Source: MFZZ01 sp964610165
GTDB taxonomy: Bacteria > Patescibacteriota > Microgenomatia > UBA1406 > GWC2-37-13
Direction of reading: 5' to 3'
NCBI GenBank assembly: GCA_964610165.1
Contig: CAZSUZ010000016.1
Span: 1 to 34,979, forward strand
DNA length: 34,979 bases
The notes under the pieces: generated by a model
Databases searched by the model: none
What the model was told of the DNA's origin: nothing
What the model saw: the letters and a program-made list of their open reading frames with translations, nothing else
Shown here: piece by piece, positions 13,450-21,344 of the stretch
Layout of the letters: the number at the start of each line of letters is the position of its first letter
How positions within the stretch are numbered: position 1 is the first letter of the stretch
Position numbers and translations under genes: made by a program

Positions 13450-15036
13450 ATGCCTAAAGGTAAGCCCTTAGACGAAGAAACAAAAAAGAAAATTAGCGAA
13501 GCCTTAAAAAAGAATAGCACTAAAGACGAGCCATCAGCAGGGCAAAGAAGCACAGTAAGAGATGTAGAAAAAGCCCTTGGCAAAGAGGGGGTTGAGCTTT
13601 ATAAAACTTACCAAGACAGTGCAGCGACTATTTTGAGCAAAACGAATACAGTCAAAGACTTACAGGCGAAAAATAAAAGCTTAACACTTAAAGGCAAAAA
13701 AGGTAAGGCCAGAGAAGCGATCAAGGCGCAAAAAGAACAAATCAAAGCCGAGATTGCCAAGCAAAGAGAGCAGATCAAAGCTGAAAGAGAGCGAATAAAG
13801 GAGATCAAAAAAGAAGCAACTGCACTCAAAAAACTTAAAAAGGCCGAAGCGTCACTCAAAAAGCTAGAAGAACGCAAAGCAAAAGCCAAAAAGAAAACTG
13901 CTGAACTATATGATAAATTTGACAAATTGCTTAAAAAAACAAAAGACCCAGACAAAATTGCTGAAATCAATGCTAAGTATGGCGAACTGGAAGAAAGGGT
14001 AGTGGATATGTTTAGCAGAATGGACGAGAGCGAAAAAAAATTAAAAGATGTAATAAGTAAGAAAGGCCATGTAGATAGCACGACAAACGACTTGTTTGGC
14101 AAATTATCCGAGTGTAACCATCACCCAATTAAACTTGCGAGTGGCGAATTTTGGCGAGAAAAAACTGAATACGAAGCCAACACCAATTTTGTCTATTTAC
14201 AAGATCAGTTTGACGCGAAGCAACAAGAAATTTCTGATCAGCTCGTAGATCTTACCGCAGCGGAGATTGACCGAATTATAGCGCAGGCAGACAGCGCTCA
14301 ACAACAATTAAATTGGGCATGGTTGCTTGGTGTGGCGTTCTTATTGCGCGGCAAGGTTAAAACCGTTGTGAAAGACTGGATTAAGGCCACGTTTGAAGCC
14401 GGTAAAATGTCAGGTGCGCAAGATGTCAAAACTGAAATTCCGGCAAACTCAAAACAAACGACACAACTAATTAATTATGATGCCAACGAAATTACTGAAA
14501 TTTATGCCGGAGAACTCGAAGCCACAACCCGAAGTTTTACGCGAGATATTATTGCAGTTGGCGGGGTTAGTTCTGTAGCTTTCCGCAGTGAACTAAAAAA
14601 TAGGCTAGCCAAAAAAGCTAGTACTATGGCCGCGAATATTAGTGACGGCAAAACTAGTGAATATCTAAACAAAGGACGTGAAGCAGTTTTCAAATTATTT
14701 AGTCAAAATATAATAGGTTATCAGCGCAGCGAAATTCTTGATGGCAGAACTTGTAATTTTTGTCTTTCCATCGATGGTAGAGTGCTTAAAGCATCCGACC
14801 CATTAGCCCAGCTAGGTGGTGTTCATTATCATTGTCGCGGTGTGAACATTCCCATTTTCGCAGGGTCGCAATTACCGGCAAGTGTTGGGTATCCAAAAAC
14901 CATAACGGATAACTTAGACTTAGTTGATGGCAAACCGCTGATCAACAATTTCAAGCAACTAAAAAAACCAATAAACAAATCAAATGCAGCAGTCCAAGAA
15001 GAAATCCAGCGCCGTATTGAATCCAATAATGGTTGA
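13450..15036 (+). CDS. MuF-like minor head protein with NUMOD3-like N-terminus and long coiled coil, 528 aa
   Basis: Capsid morphogenesis protein, probably inside the prohead near the portal. Residues 2-22 (GKPLDEETKKKISEALKK) match the NUMOD3 motif of phage homing endonucleases, an unusual attachment. Residues about 70-215 are a Lys/Glu-rich coiled coil. The C-terminus has the MuF/minor-head signature: DGRTCNFC (C435, C438), a DGRV turn, and HYHCRG (H459, H461, C462), likely a metal site. The gene begins 10 nt after the portal stop and its stop overlaps the Com-like gene. The extension is much longer than in Mu gp30. Confidence 0.85.
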   Translation: MPKGKPLDEETKKKISEALKKNSTKDEPSAGQRSTVRDVEKALGKEGVELYKTYQDSAATILSKTNTVKDLQAKNKSLTLKGKKGKAREAIKAQKEQIKAEIAKQREQIKAERERIKEIKKEATALKKLKKAEASLKKLEERKAKAKKKTAELYDKFDKLLKKTKDPDKIAEINAKYGELEERVVDMFSRMDESEKKLKDVISKKGHVDSTTNDLFGKLSECNHHPIKLASGEFWREKTEYEANTNFVYLQDQFDAKQQEISDQLVDLTAAEIDRIIAQADSAQQQLNWAWLLGVAFLLRGKVKTVVKDWIKATFEAGKMSGAQDVKTEIPANSKQTTQLINYDANEITEIYAGELEATTRSFTRDIIAVGGVSSVAFRSELKNRLAKKASTMAANISDGKTSEYLNKGREAVFKLFSQNIIGYQRSEILDGRTCNFCLSIDGRVLKASDPLAQLGGVHYHCRGVNIPIFAGSQLPASVGYPKTITDNLDLVDGKPLINNFKQLKKPINKSNAAVQEEIQRRIESNNG

Positions 15037-15163
15037 CATGCGGTGTAAGCACATTGTTAACGGCAAAGTATGTGATGCAATGTTGGCTAAGCATAGCAAT
15101 TTAATGGGAAATGCTATCGTGGAAATCAAATGCCGACGTTGCAGAAATATAAATAGAATTTGA
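15029..15163 (+). CDS. com: Com-like small zinc-binding protein, 44 aa
   Basis: The ATG at 15029 overlaps the MuF stop; a second in-frame ATG lies at 15038. MRCKHI...VCDAMLAK and IVEIKCRRCRNINR resemble the Mu Com family, with Cys at 6, 15, 35 and 38. In Mu, Com activates translation of the mom DNA-modification mRNA; many Mu-like phages keep com between MuF and the protease, without mom. Its target here is unknown; the only modification genes lie 5 kb upstream. Confidence 0.75.
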   Translation: MVDMRCKHIVNGKVCDAMLAKHSNLMGNAIVEIKCRRCRNINRI

Positions 15164-15189
15164 CATTTTTAGTCGTGCGTGGGTAATAT
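15160..15189 (+). promoter_or_regulatory. internal late promoter candidate ahead of the capsid genes
   Basis: -35 TTGACA (15160-15165, consensus) overlaps the com stop codon; an 18-nt spacer and -10 TAATAT (15184-15189) follow. The -10 lies in a perfect palindrome AATATTTAAATATT (15185-15198). It would give the protease, decoration and major capsid genes their own transcript with a leader of about 40 nt. The promoter at 30419 has the same geometry. Confidence 0.55.
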
Positions 15190-15238
15190 TTAAATATTCA
15201 GCAATAGATCTGCTCGACGGACATAAGATTTTAGTTTT

Positions 15239-16399
15239 ATGTCTAATCGAGCAATAAAAAAACCACAGGCAGATTATTACTACCTTTCGGAGGTCAATTC
15301 CGAGAAAGATGTAGAAATTTTGCGTGTGGGTTTTTTGCGTGACCGAGATTTGAAAGTTACCAAGGCTATGCTTGACCAGATGGTCGAGAATTTCAAATCT
15401 AACACATACGGCACAGAACTTGCGGTTAACTTCAATCATTCTAGCAGTGCGGCCGCTGGCTGGATTACTGACATTTATGTGGAAGGTAATAGTTTGATGG
15501 CCAAAGTAGAATGGACAAAATTAGGCCGCGAAAACATTGAAGACAAGCTTTATAAGTTTGTTTCTATTGAGTTCTGTTTTAAGTATCCACACCACAAAAG
15601 CGGTGAGCTAATTGACAATGTTGTTATTGGCTTAGCCTTAACAAATACGCCAGCCCTAAAAGGACAGGCGGCTTTGATGTGTTCAGAAAATTTAACAAAT
15701 TATTTAACAAACACCACTATGGAGTTTCAGTTACTTTCACAAGCTATTGATAGCTTGGCGGCTAAAGAAAACGTGTCAGATTCAGAATTCCAGTTGCTTG
15801 AAGCAATGCTTGTAAAAGCAGAAGACAGCATGGAAGACGACGAAGTAATGAAAGACCTTAAGAAGAAAATGGAAGCGATCAAGAAGAAAATGGAAGCACG
15901 CAAAAAAGAGTTAGAAATGAAGAAAAAAGAAAAAATGGAAGAAGAAAAACGCGAAAAAATGACGCTTTCTGAACAAAACCAAGAGTTATCAGAAAGGGTT
16001 AAAACTCAAGAATCGCAGTTAGCAGAATTGCTAGCGGAAAAACAAGAACGCGAACTTCAAGAAACAATGAACAAAGTGTTGCTTAGCGAAATTGTCAACA
16101 CTGGTTTTGTCAATAATTCAGAGAACACTCAAGAACTTAAGTCATTCTTGTCTACGCTGAACGCAGCGCAGAGGGAAGCTTTTGTGGGGCTAATGGGCAA
16201 AATCCAGCAAGTTGAACTTGGTGCTAGGGGCGCGAATGTTACACCTTCAAGTGTACCGAGTGGCTCAGGCGACAAAATAGACCACGATGCGGTTAAAAAA
16301 GAGGCTGAACAGCTAAGCGCTTCATCGGGCAAATCGCTTAAAGAATGTTTGTCTGAAATTTATCAGCGGCTTGAAGATCAGGGCCAAAATATTTATTAA
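15239..16399 (+). CDS. Mu gpI-like prohead protease with scaffold domain, 386 aa
   Basis: Residues about 1-160 match the Mu I-type protease domain: ELAVNFNHSSSAAAGWITDI, then MAKVEWTKLGRENIEDKLYK and the ALTNTPALKG motif. Residues 190-280 are a Met/Lys/Glu-rich coiled coil, as expected for a scaffold removed during maturation. An in-frame ATG at about 15719 (MEFQLLSQ) could give a separate scaffold product, as in Mu I/Z; I see no distinctive start signal there. Followed by decoration and capsid genes. Confidence 0.85.
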   Translation: MSNRAIKKPQADYYYLSEVNSEKDVEILRVGFLRDRDLKVTKAMLDQMVENFKSNTYGTELAVNFNHSSSAAAGWITDIYVEGNSLMAKVEWTKLGRENIEDKLYKFVSIEFCFKYPHHKSGELIDNVVIGLALTNTPALKGQAALMCSENLTNYLTNTTMEFQLLSQAIDSLAAKENVSDSEFQLLEAMLVKAEDSMEDDEVMKDLKKKMEAIKKKMEARKKELEMKKKEKMEEEKREKMTLSEQNQELSERVKTQESQLAELLAEKQERELQETMNKVLLSEIVNTGFVNNSENTQELKSFLSTLNAAQREAFVGLMGKIQQVELGARGANVTPSSVPSGSGDKIDHDAVKKEAEQLSASSGKSLKECLSEIYQRLEDQGQNIY

Positions 16400-16421
16400 T
16401 TTTTAACAAAAACAAAAAATG
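16396..16421 (+). repeat. A-rich translation leader, copy 1 (26 bp)
   Basis: Identical over 26 bp to 16810-16835, ending in the ATG of the next gene (TTAACAAAAACAAAAAATG). There is no Shine-Dalgarno. The two copies precede the decoration and major capsid genes, which need the highest expression, so it is probably an A-rich translation enhancer. Confidence 0.8.
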
Positions 16422-16808
16422 TCAGCTTCTACAGTTGGAAAACCGGAAACATTAACAGTTGTTATTGACACAGATTTAAGTGATAAATCTTATTATGCAG
16501 TCAAATTTGACGCAACTGATGATGATGTAGTGAACGAAGCAACAGACGGCACTAAGCCAAGCTTTGTGCTACTAGATGATGGCGATGGCTCAACTACGCC
16601 ATTAAATGGTTCTATGGTAATCGGTGGCACTACTTACGCCAAACTAGGCGGCACGGTAGCCGCTGGTGACTTTCTGATGCCAACGTCAGGCGGTAAGTGG
16701 GTTGTTGCCACAGATGGCAATTATTACGGTTGCCAAGCGCTTCGCGGTGGGGTAAGTAACGACGAAATCCCTGTGAAAGTGATTGGTGGTTATTTAGAAA
16801 CAACTTAA
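16419..16808 (+). CDS. capsid decoration / head-stabilising protein, DUF2190-like, 129 aa
   Basis: A small beta-rich acidic protein with GGTTYAKLGGTVAAGDFLMP and WVVATDGNYYGCQALRGG, a pattern of DUF2190-type and related capsid decoration proteins, which form trimers on the outside of the capsid. Position between protease and major capsid protein agrees (compare lambda gpD). Very low Lys/Arg content and repeated Gly are consistent. No signal peptide. Confidence 0.75.
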   Translation: MSASTVGKPETLTVVIDTDLSDKSYYAVKFDATDDDVVNEATDGTKPSFVLLDDGDGSTTPLNGSMVIGGTTYAKLGGTVAAGDFLMPTSGGKWVVATDGNYYGCQALRGGVSNDEIPVKVIGGYLETT

Positions 16809-16809
16809 T

Positions 16810-16835
16810 TTAATTTTTAACAAAAACAAAAAATG
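16810..16835 (+). repeat. A-rich translation leader, copy 2 (26 bp)
   Basis: Exact copy of 16396-16421, in front of the major capsid gene. Confidence 0.8.
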
Positions 16836-17783
16836 GGATTCCCAAGATTAGGCCCGAACTCAAAAACTTTGCCCGCGGTGAATAATATATTGTTGGCTCA
16901 CAAAAACGAGCAATACATCCAAAACATGTTTTTTCCTGAAGTAATCGTTGACAGTGAGTTTGGAGAACTAGGAGCTATTAGTTCTGATCACATGAGATCG
17001 TGGAAAACTGAACGCTCGCTATACGACGAAAGCGAACACAGAATGAAATTTGAGTATACACGCGATAAAAAATATCAAATTGTGTACCATGATTTGTCTG
17101 TAAGACTACCTAACCGCCTAATAGATCAAGTTGATAAGCCATTTAAGCCAATGGAGGACGCGGCAATGGCTCTATACGAAGCAATGCTACTAAAGCGTGA
17201 GCTATTAATTGCCGAGCAAGTGACGAACACAAATGTCATGACACTAAATGAGACTTTAGCCGGCGCAGATCAATTCCATGAGTTGTCAACGTCTCAACCA
17301 GAAGTAGTTATTCAAGATGGTATTAGTACAGTTAGAGCGAGAATTGGCCGCCGTCCAAATCGCTTGATGATTGGTTATAATGTGTTGCAAGTCCTTAAAC
17401 GCCACCCTTGGGTTGTTAACCAGTACAATGGCCTTAAAACTGTTGGCGAAGAGGCAGTTTTAGAGCTACTAAAGACACATTTTAGGTTAAAAAGTGTAAT
17501 GGTTGGGGAAGCTTTAGAAGTTGGAACAAAACAGGGACAGACAAGCACATTTTCGGATGTTTGGGGCAATGACATTGTGTTGTTTTATGCGCCTGACAAT
17601 CCGTCTTTATTCGCTCCTTCGTTTGGGTATAGCTTTAGATTGAAAGGTAATTATTTGCGCACGGTATTACATGAAGAACGCAAAGCGAAAGAAATAGAAA
17701 TTGAAGCAGCATACCAAGATTTTATTGTTGATACTAACGCTGGCTTCCTGCTTAAAGATTGCGTGGAAACACCTAACTTGTAA
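16833..17783 (+). CDS. major capsid protein, HK97 fold, 316 aa
   Basis: Main shell subunit. Size, position after the decoration gene, and the pattern of the gpE/Mu-T group support it: MFFPEVIVDSEFGEL, DLSVRLPNRLIDQ, IGRRPNRLMIGYNVLQVLK, a VMVGEALEVG stretch, DIVLFYAPDNPS and a C-terminal SFRLKGNYLRTVLHEER. There is no N-terminal scaffold segment of its own, in keeping with the separate protease/scaffold gene. A strong terminator follows. Confidence 0.88.
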   Translation: MGFPRLGPNSKTLPAVNNILLAHKNEQYIQNMFFPEVIVDSEFGELGAISSDHMRSWKTERSLYDESEHRMKFEYTRDKKYQIVYHDLSVRLPNRLIDQVDKPFKPMEDAAMALYEAMLLKRELLIAEQVTNTNVMTLNETLAGADQFHELSTSQPEVVIQDGISTVRARIGRRPNRLMIGYNVLQVLKRHPWVVNQYNGLKTVGEEAVLELLKTHFRLKSVMVGEALEVGTKQGQTSTFSDVWGNDIVLFYAPDNPSLFAPSFGYSFRLKGNYLRTVLHEERKAKEIEIEAAYQDFIVDTNAGFLLKDCVETPNL

Positions 17784-17795
17784 TTTTACGGCTTG

Positions 17796-17828
17796 GGCTA
17801 GTGCCTGTAAACTAGCCTTTTCTCTTTA
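17796..17828 (+). terminator. rho-independent terminator after the major capsid gene
   Basis: Perfect 7-bp stem GGCTAGT/ACTAGCC (17796-17802 and 17811-17817) with an 8-nt loop followed by TTTTCTCTTT. It probably limits readthrough from the strongly expressed capsid genes into downstream genes. Confidence 0.85.
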
Positions 17829-17840
17829 ATTTCAAAAACA

Positions 17841-18605
17841 ATGAGTGATCAATATAGATTCCGACAACAAAGACTTTACGCAAAAGATTTTGTGCGTACC
17901 GGCGATAAACGCTCAACTATCGAGCTGTTTGAGGCCGCGCCATTTTTTGCCGCCGCACCAGAAGGTTATGGCAACCCAACTGGCACAACCGGCGACGTTA
18001 ATTTAATGAAGACCGAAGAAAATATTTTTGAGTACCATATCAAGGGGACGCAAACTATTCTTGCGCCTGTTTTCAATACAAGTGGCCTTGGTTTGAATGT
18101 AGGCATGGACCAAACGAGTGGCGACGGTGTAGAGATAACACAGGGCATCACAGACCGAAGTAAGGCAGCGTTTACCGTTGGTGCAGATAAGTTTTACTTT
18201 GAGGCAGAACTTAGCATTGGAGATGTTTCTGGACTATCAGAGTGTGCAGTTGGATTCCGAAAAGCGGCAGCTTATACGGCTAATTTAGACGATTACACTG
18301 ACATGGCAGCCCTTAATGTTCAAGCTGGAACGGTAAATTTGGAGACGATTTTGAACAATGCGGCTACTACAACTACAGATACTACAGAAGATGTTGCGGA
18401 CGGCGAAACGGTCACACTGAAAGTAGAAGTACTAACAGATGGAACTTGTCGCTACTATGTAGATGATACCCAAGTTTTGACTAGCGATACATTCACTTTT
18501 GACGCTGGCGATGTACTAGTACCATTCTTGTTTGTGTTAAACGGTGCTGATGCAGGCGACGCAGTGAATCTTAAATCTTGGAAAGTTGGCGAGTTACCAC
18601 GCTAA
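17841..18605 (+). CDS. virion protein with lectin-like beta-sandwich region, 254 aa
   Basis: The first 80 residues (ending about KGTQTILAPVF) look like an attachment segment. Residues about 85-250 have the strand pattern of a concanavalin/LamG-type beta sandwich (KFYFEAELSIGDVSGLSECAVGF, VTLKVEVLTDGTCRYYVDDTQV, VPFLFVLNG). It may decorate the capsid or act as a carbohydrate-binding head protein. It lies between the capsid terminator and a second hairpin, so it is a transcriptional island of its own. No named family. Confidence 0.6.
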   Translation: MSDQYRFRQQRLYAKDFVRTGDKRSTIELFEAAPFFAAAPEGYGNPTGTTGDVNLMKTEENIFEYHIKGTQTILAPVFNTSGLGLNVGMDQTSGDGVEITQGITDRSKAAFTVGADKFYFEAELSIGDVSGLSECAVGFRKAAAYTANLDDYTDMAALNVQAGTVNLETILNNAATTTTDTTEDVADGETVTLKVEVLTDGTCRYYVDDTQVLTSDTFTFDAGDVLVPFLFVLNGADAGDAVNLKSWKVGELPR

Positions 18606-18615
18606 GGTTTTACGG

Positions 18616-18640
18616 AGCGGGTAATACTTGATTACCCGCT
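18616..18640 (+). other. 10-bp perfect hairpin downstream of the lectin-like gene
   Basis: AGCGGGTAAT, loop ACTTG, ATTACCCGCT. No T-run follows, so it may be an RNA-processing or mRNA-stability element. The same TTTTACGG octamer precedes this hairpin and the terminator after the capsid gene. Confidence 0.65.
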
Positions 18641-18682
18641 GAATAAAGCTTTAGACGCTTTACAAAAATCTAATAAAAACAT

Positions 18683-19123
18683 ATGCAACCAGAAATTTTG
18701 GCAGAATTAGAATCAAAAAGCTATAAAGAACTACAAACAATAGCAGAACAGCTTGGCATAAGCCTTAAAGTTGGCCAATCAAAAGTAAAGCTTAGAGAAT
18801 TAATTATTGCCGCAGTGTCAGAAAAAGAAGAGAACCCAGAGGCAACGGAAAGTGAAGACGCTAAAGAAAGTGAAGAAGAAGAAAAGGACGAGGCAAGCGA
18901 AGAAAAAGACACAAAGTCAGCAGCGGAGATTATTAATGAAACGGAAGAAAATGAAGACAAGCCGGCAGCGCCAACGAAAGTTGATGCTGATGCTGCACCA
19001 AAGCATAGCTATGTCATGAATCGCAATGTTAGATACGACGGCCAAAAGTACAAAAAAGGTGATATACTAGACAATAACAATCCAGCCGTTAGGTTTTTTA
19101 GAACCAGCGGCTATTGCGAATAA
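18683..19123 (+). CDS. virion-associated protein with Rho-N/SAP-like start and acidic linker, 146 aa
   Basis: Residues 1-45 (YKELQTIAEQLGI, VKLRELIIAAV) resemble the helix-extended-helix of Rho-N/SAP-like DNA-binding domains. Residues 48-105 are a low-complexity Glu/Asp/Lys linker. The C-terminal 40 residues (VRYDGQKYKKGDILD and FFRTSGYCE) form a small beta domain similar in layout to the 67-aa protein at 23986. Such proteins are found beside capsid and head-tail connector genes; the role is not known. Confidence 0.6.
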   Translation: MQPEILAELESKSYKELQTIAEQLGISLKVGQSKVKLRELIIAAVSEKEENPEATESEDAKESEEEEKDEASEEKDTKSAAEIINETEENEDKPAAPTKVDADAAPKHSYVMNRNVRYDGQKYKKGDILDNNNPAVRFFRTSGYCE

Positions 19124-19142
19124 TTAATAACTTTTTTCAAAA

Positions 19143-19784
19143 ATGACACAATACCGGCAGGCAGTCGCGCCACGACAAACAGACAATGAAGGATTATCAG
19201 CTTTACGAGTTGGACCAGAGACGGCAGATTTTGAGCCGGCTATAAGCGTGGAAGTTTCGCATAGATTCCGAAAATTCCCAATTGCCAGTAATGACGGTAG
19301 TGCTGTTGGCGGAAAGGGTAATTCCAGCGTCAATTTTGATGATAACGAAACTTTTACTAATGAAGTTGCTTTTGGTACAGCTTTTGACAGCATGGAAGAT
19401 GGCGATTATTGGGTTGATCATGAACGCGGAATTTTCCACGGCAAAACAGCTAAAGCAAGCGGTACAATTACGTTTTTTTACGACGTGATAACACCGAGTA
19501 GGGAAATATTGACAAATCAGCACAATATTCAGCATGGCACAGTTGCTAACGGCCCAGTTAGGATAATGGCCGAAGAGGGCGTTAAACGCGATGTATTAAT
19601 CCAAAACGTCGGTGACACTGAAAAACTTATTGCGACTATTATAGGCGAACACGAAGACGCAGAAGCAGACAAGGGCGCTGTCATTTTTCCAGAATCGTCG
19701 TTAGTTTTATCTACAGATAAAGAAATCTCTATAGTCGCAGCAGCTAATAGCACGACATACGCGGTTAGTATTTTCTACTACTAA
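19143..19784 (+). CDS. minor structural protein, beta-rich, 213 aa
   Basis: Contains MEDGDYWVDHERGIFHGKTAKAS and GTITFFYDV, a turn-and-strand pattern that recurs in minor phage structural proteins, followed by beta-rich sequence ending in VSIFYY. No membrane segment or catalytic motif. It precedes two lectin-like proteins and may form their base. Function is inferred from position only. Confidence 0.55.
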   Translation: MTQYRQAVAPRQTDNEGLSALRVGPETADFEPAISVEVSHRFRKFPIASNDGSAVGGKGNSSVNFDDNETFTNEVAFGTAFDSMEDGDYWVDHERGIFHGKTAKASGTITFFYDVITPSREILTNQHNIQHGTVANGPVRIMAEEGVKRDVLIQNVGDTEKLIATIIGEHEDAEADKGAVIFPESSLVLSTDKEISIVAAANSTTYAVSIFYY

Positions 19785-19796
19785 CCACCATGAAAA

Positions 19797-20546
19797 ATGT
19801 CTTTTTTGCGAATTCCCACAGATAAAAAGGCAGTGCAGTTTTTAGGATCAAAAAAAGTTCACGAAGCCCTTAAAGCTGGTCGCGTGGGCTTTTGGTTTGG
19901 CGCAGACAGTGCCGAATTTGACTTGTCAAATATTATTACAAATTTAGTAGACAAAGGACCAAACAATATACAGCTAACTGGCATAGATGGCAGCCCAGTA
20001 TACACCCCTGTTAACGCCACCTTCAATAATCGGCCCACTATCAACAATAACGCATCTGTAAGCCAAGGTTACGACATTGATAATTTTAATCATACCGAAG
20101 ACGGCGGCTACACATTGATGATGGTAATGAAAAGGGCAACAGCAGGCACAAGATCATTATTTGATTCTCAAACTCCGAGATTTGCGATTTATAATTACCA
20201 TACAACATCATCGCGCTATGCGTGGTCAGATGGCACAACCAGAACGGATTTTGGGGATGCTCCACCGGATACTAACGTGCATGTGGTTGCTTTTGTTTTC
20301 GATTCCGTCGCTGGCGAATCACGATTTTATGAAGATGGCATATTACTTGGCACAGGACCATACAGCGCTAAAAATATTGCCGGTGCTACTGCATTTTTGA
20401 AGAGGCCAGATGCTTTGGGTGGGAGTGTTTCTTTCGGGGGAGATTGGGCGGAGGGCATCATGTATGTTGAGCCATTATCCGCCGAAAATATGCACAAGGT
20501 AGGTCGTCGGTTCGCTCGCGATTATGGAATTAATTACTTAGCTTAA
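19797..20546 (+). CDS. LamG/concanavalin-like lectin protein 1, 249 aa
   Basis: Pattern of the LamG-3-like family: FNNRPTINNNAS, GYTLMMVMKRA, RSLFDSQTPRFAI, VHVVAFVFDSVAGESRFYEDG, GGDWAEGIMYVEPLS and a final helix. It probably binds host-surface glycans. The next gene is a diverged paralogue with the same order of motifs. The pair lies between capsid and head-completion genes, not with the tail fibre genes, which suggests head fibres or adhesins attached to the head-neck region. Confidence 0.65.
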   Translation: MSFLRIPTDKKAVQFLGSKKVHEALKAGRVGFWFGADSAEFDLSNIITNLVDKGPNNIQLTGIDGSPVYTPVNATFNNRPTINNNASVSQGYDIDNFNHTEDGGYTLMMVMKRATAGTRSLFDSQTPRFAIYNYHTTSSRYAWSDGTTRTDFGDAPPDTNVHVVAFVFDSVAGESRFYEDGILLGTGPYSAKNIAGATAFLKRPDALGGSVSFGGDWAEGIMYVEPLSAENMHKVGRRFARDYGINYLA

Positions 20547-20549
20547 ATT

Positions 20550-21344
20550 ATGCTTTTACTACCACCAAAAAAAATACAAACTATATCTATAGTCAAATCC
20601 AATAAGATTTTTACGCCGAAAAATTGGAGCGATGTTTTTGGTTGGTATGAATCAGAGTTGGACTACATTACTTTGGGCGACGGTGTGATTTTACGTGCAG
20701 ATGGTGTAACGCCAACGGCGACAGACGACATTATAGCGATGACAGACTTATCAGGTAACGGCAACCATTTAAGCGCAATAGTCAACGGTATTGTGCCGCC
20801 AAAAATAAACCTTAACGACATAAACTTTAACGGCCGCCCAACGATAGATAACACTTTGGCAACTCAAAACAGATTTGAATGCCCCACGATGAATGTTAAT
20901 TCTAATTACTACACTTTCATCTTTGTTGTTAAGCCAGCCAGTATCGCAGCGAATCAAGACTTGTTCTACTCGCGTAATACTCTAGGAAGTAGCGGAGTTT
21001 TAGCTCTTTATTCAAACAGAACTGGCACTAATCAATATGCCTTTGCGTCTTCATCCGTTAACAACTTAGGTGGTACGCCTAACATAGCACCCAAAATTAT
21101 TGAATTTGAGTTTGATGGTATTGCTGGAACATGTGTTTTGCGTGTTAACAATCATGTTATCGCAGAATCTTCAAGCTATGTTGCTAAGGCAATAAACACG
21201 GCAATCGGCATTCTTGGACGACCTAGTGCAGGCGGCGGAGTAGAGAGATTTAATGGATATGCACAAAAAATAATTTTAGCCGCAGGAAAAATGCCCGACA
21301 AAATACGGCGGCAGCTATACGGTGACTACATAACCCCCTATTAA
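20550..21344 (+). CDS. LamG/concanavalin-like lectin protein 2, 264 aa
   Basis: Paralogue of the preceding protein: FNGRPTIDNTLATQ, YYTFIFVVKPAS, a QDLFYSRNT strand, EFEFDGIAGTCVLRVNNH, GILGRPSAGGG and a C-terminal helix (PDKIRRQLYGDY). The first 60 residues differ. The gene starts 3 nt after its paralogue and its TAA shares an A with the next ATG. A tandem duplication that has diverged, perhaps to bind different glycans. Confidence 0.65.
   Translation: MLLLPPKKIQTISIVKSNKIFTPKNWSDVFGWYESELDYITLGDGVILRADGVTPTATDDIIAMTDLSGNGNHLSAIVNGIVPPKINLNDINFNGRPTIDNTLATQNRFECPTMNVNSNYYTFIFVVKPASIAANQDLFYSRNTLGSSGVLALYSNRTGTNQYAFASSSVNNLGGTPNIAPKIIEFEFDGIAGTCVLRVNNHVIAESSSYVAKAINTAIGILGRPSAGGGVERFNGYAQKIILAAGKMPDKIRRQLYGDYITPY

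Noticed and set aside
13608..14102. A 164-codon Ser/Leu-rich minus-strand frame opposite the MuF coiled coil.
   Set aside because: It is the antisense of a Lys/Glu-rich coiled coil, which yields Ser/Phe/Leu-rich false frames.
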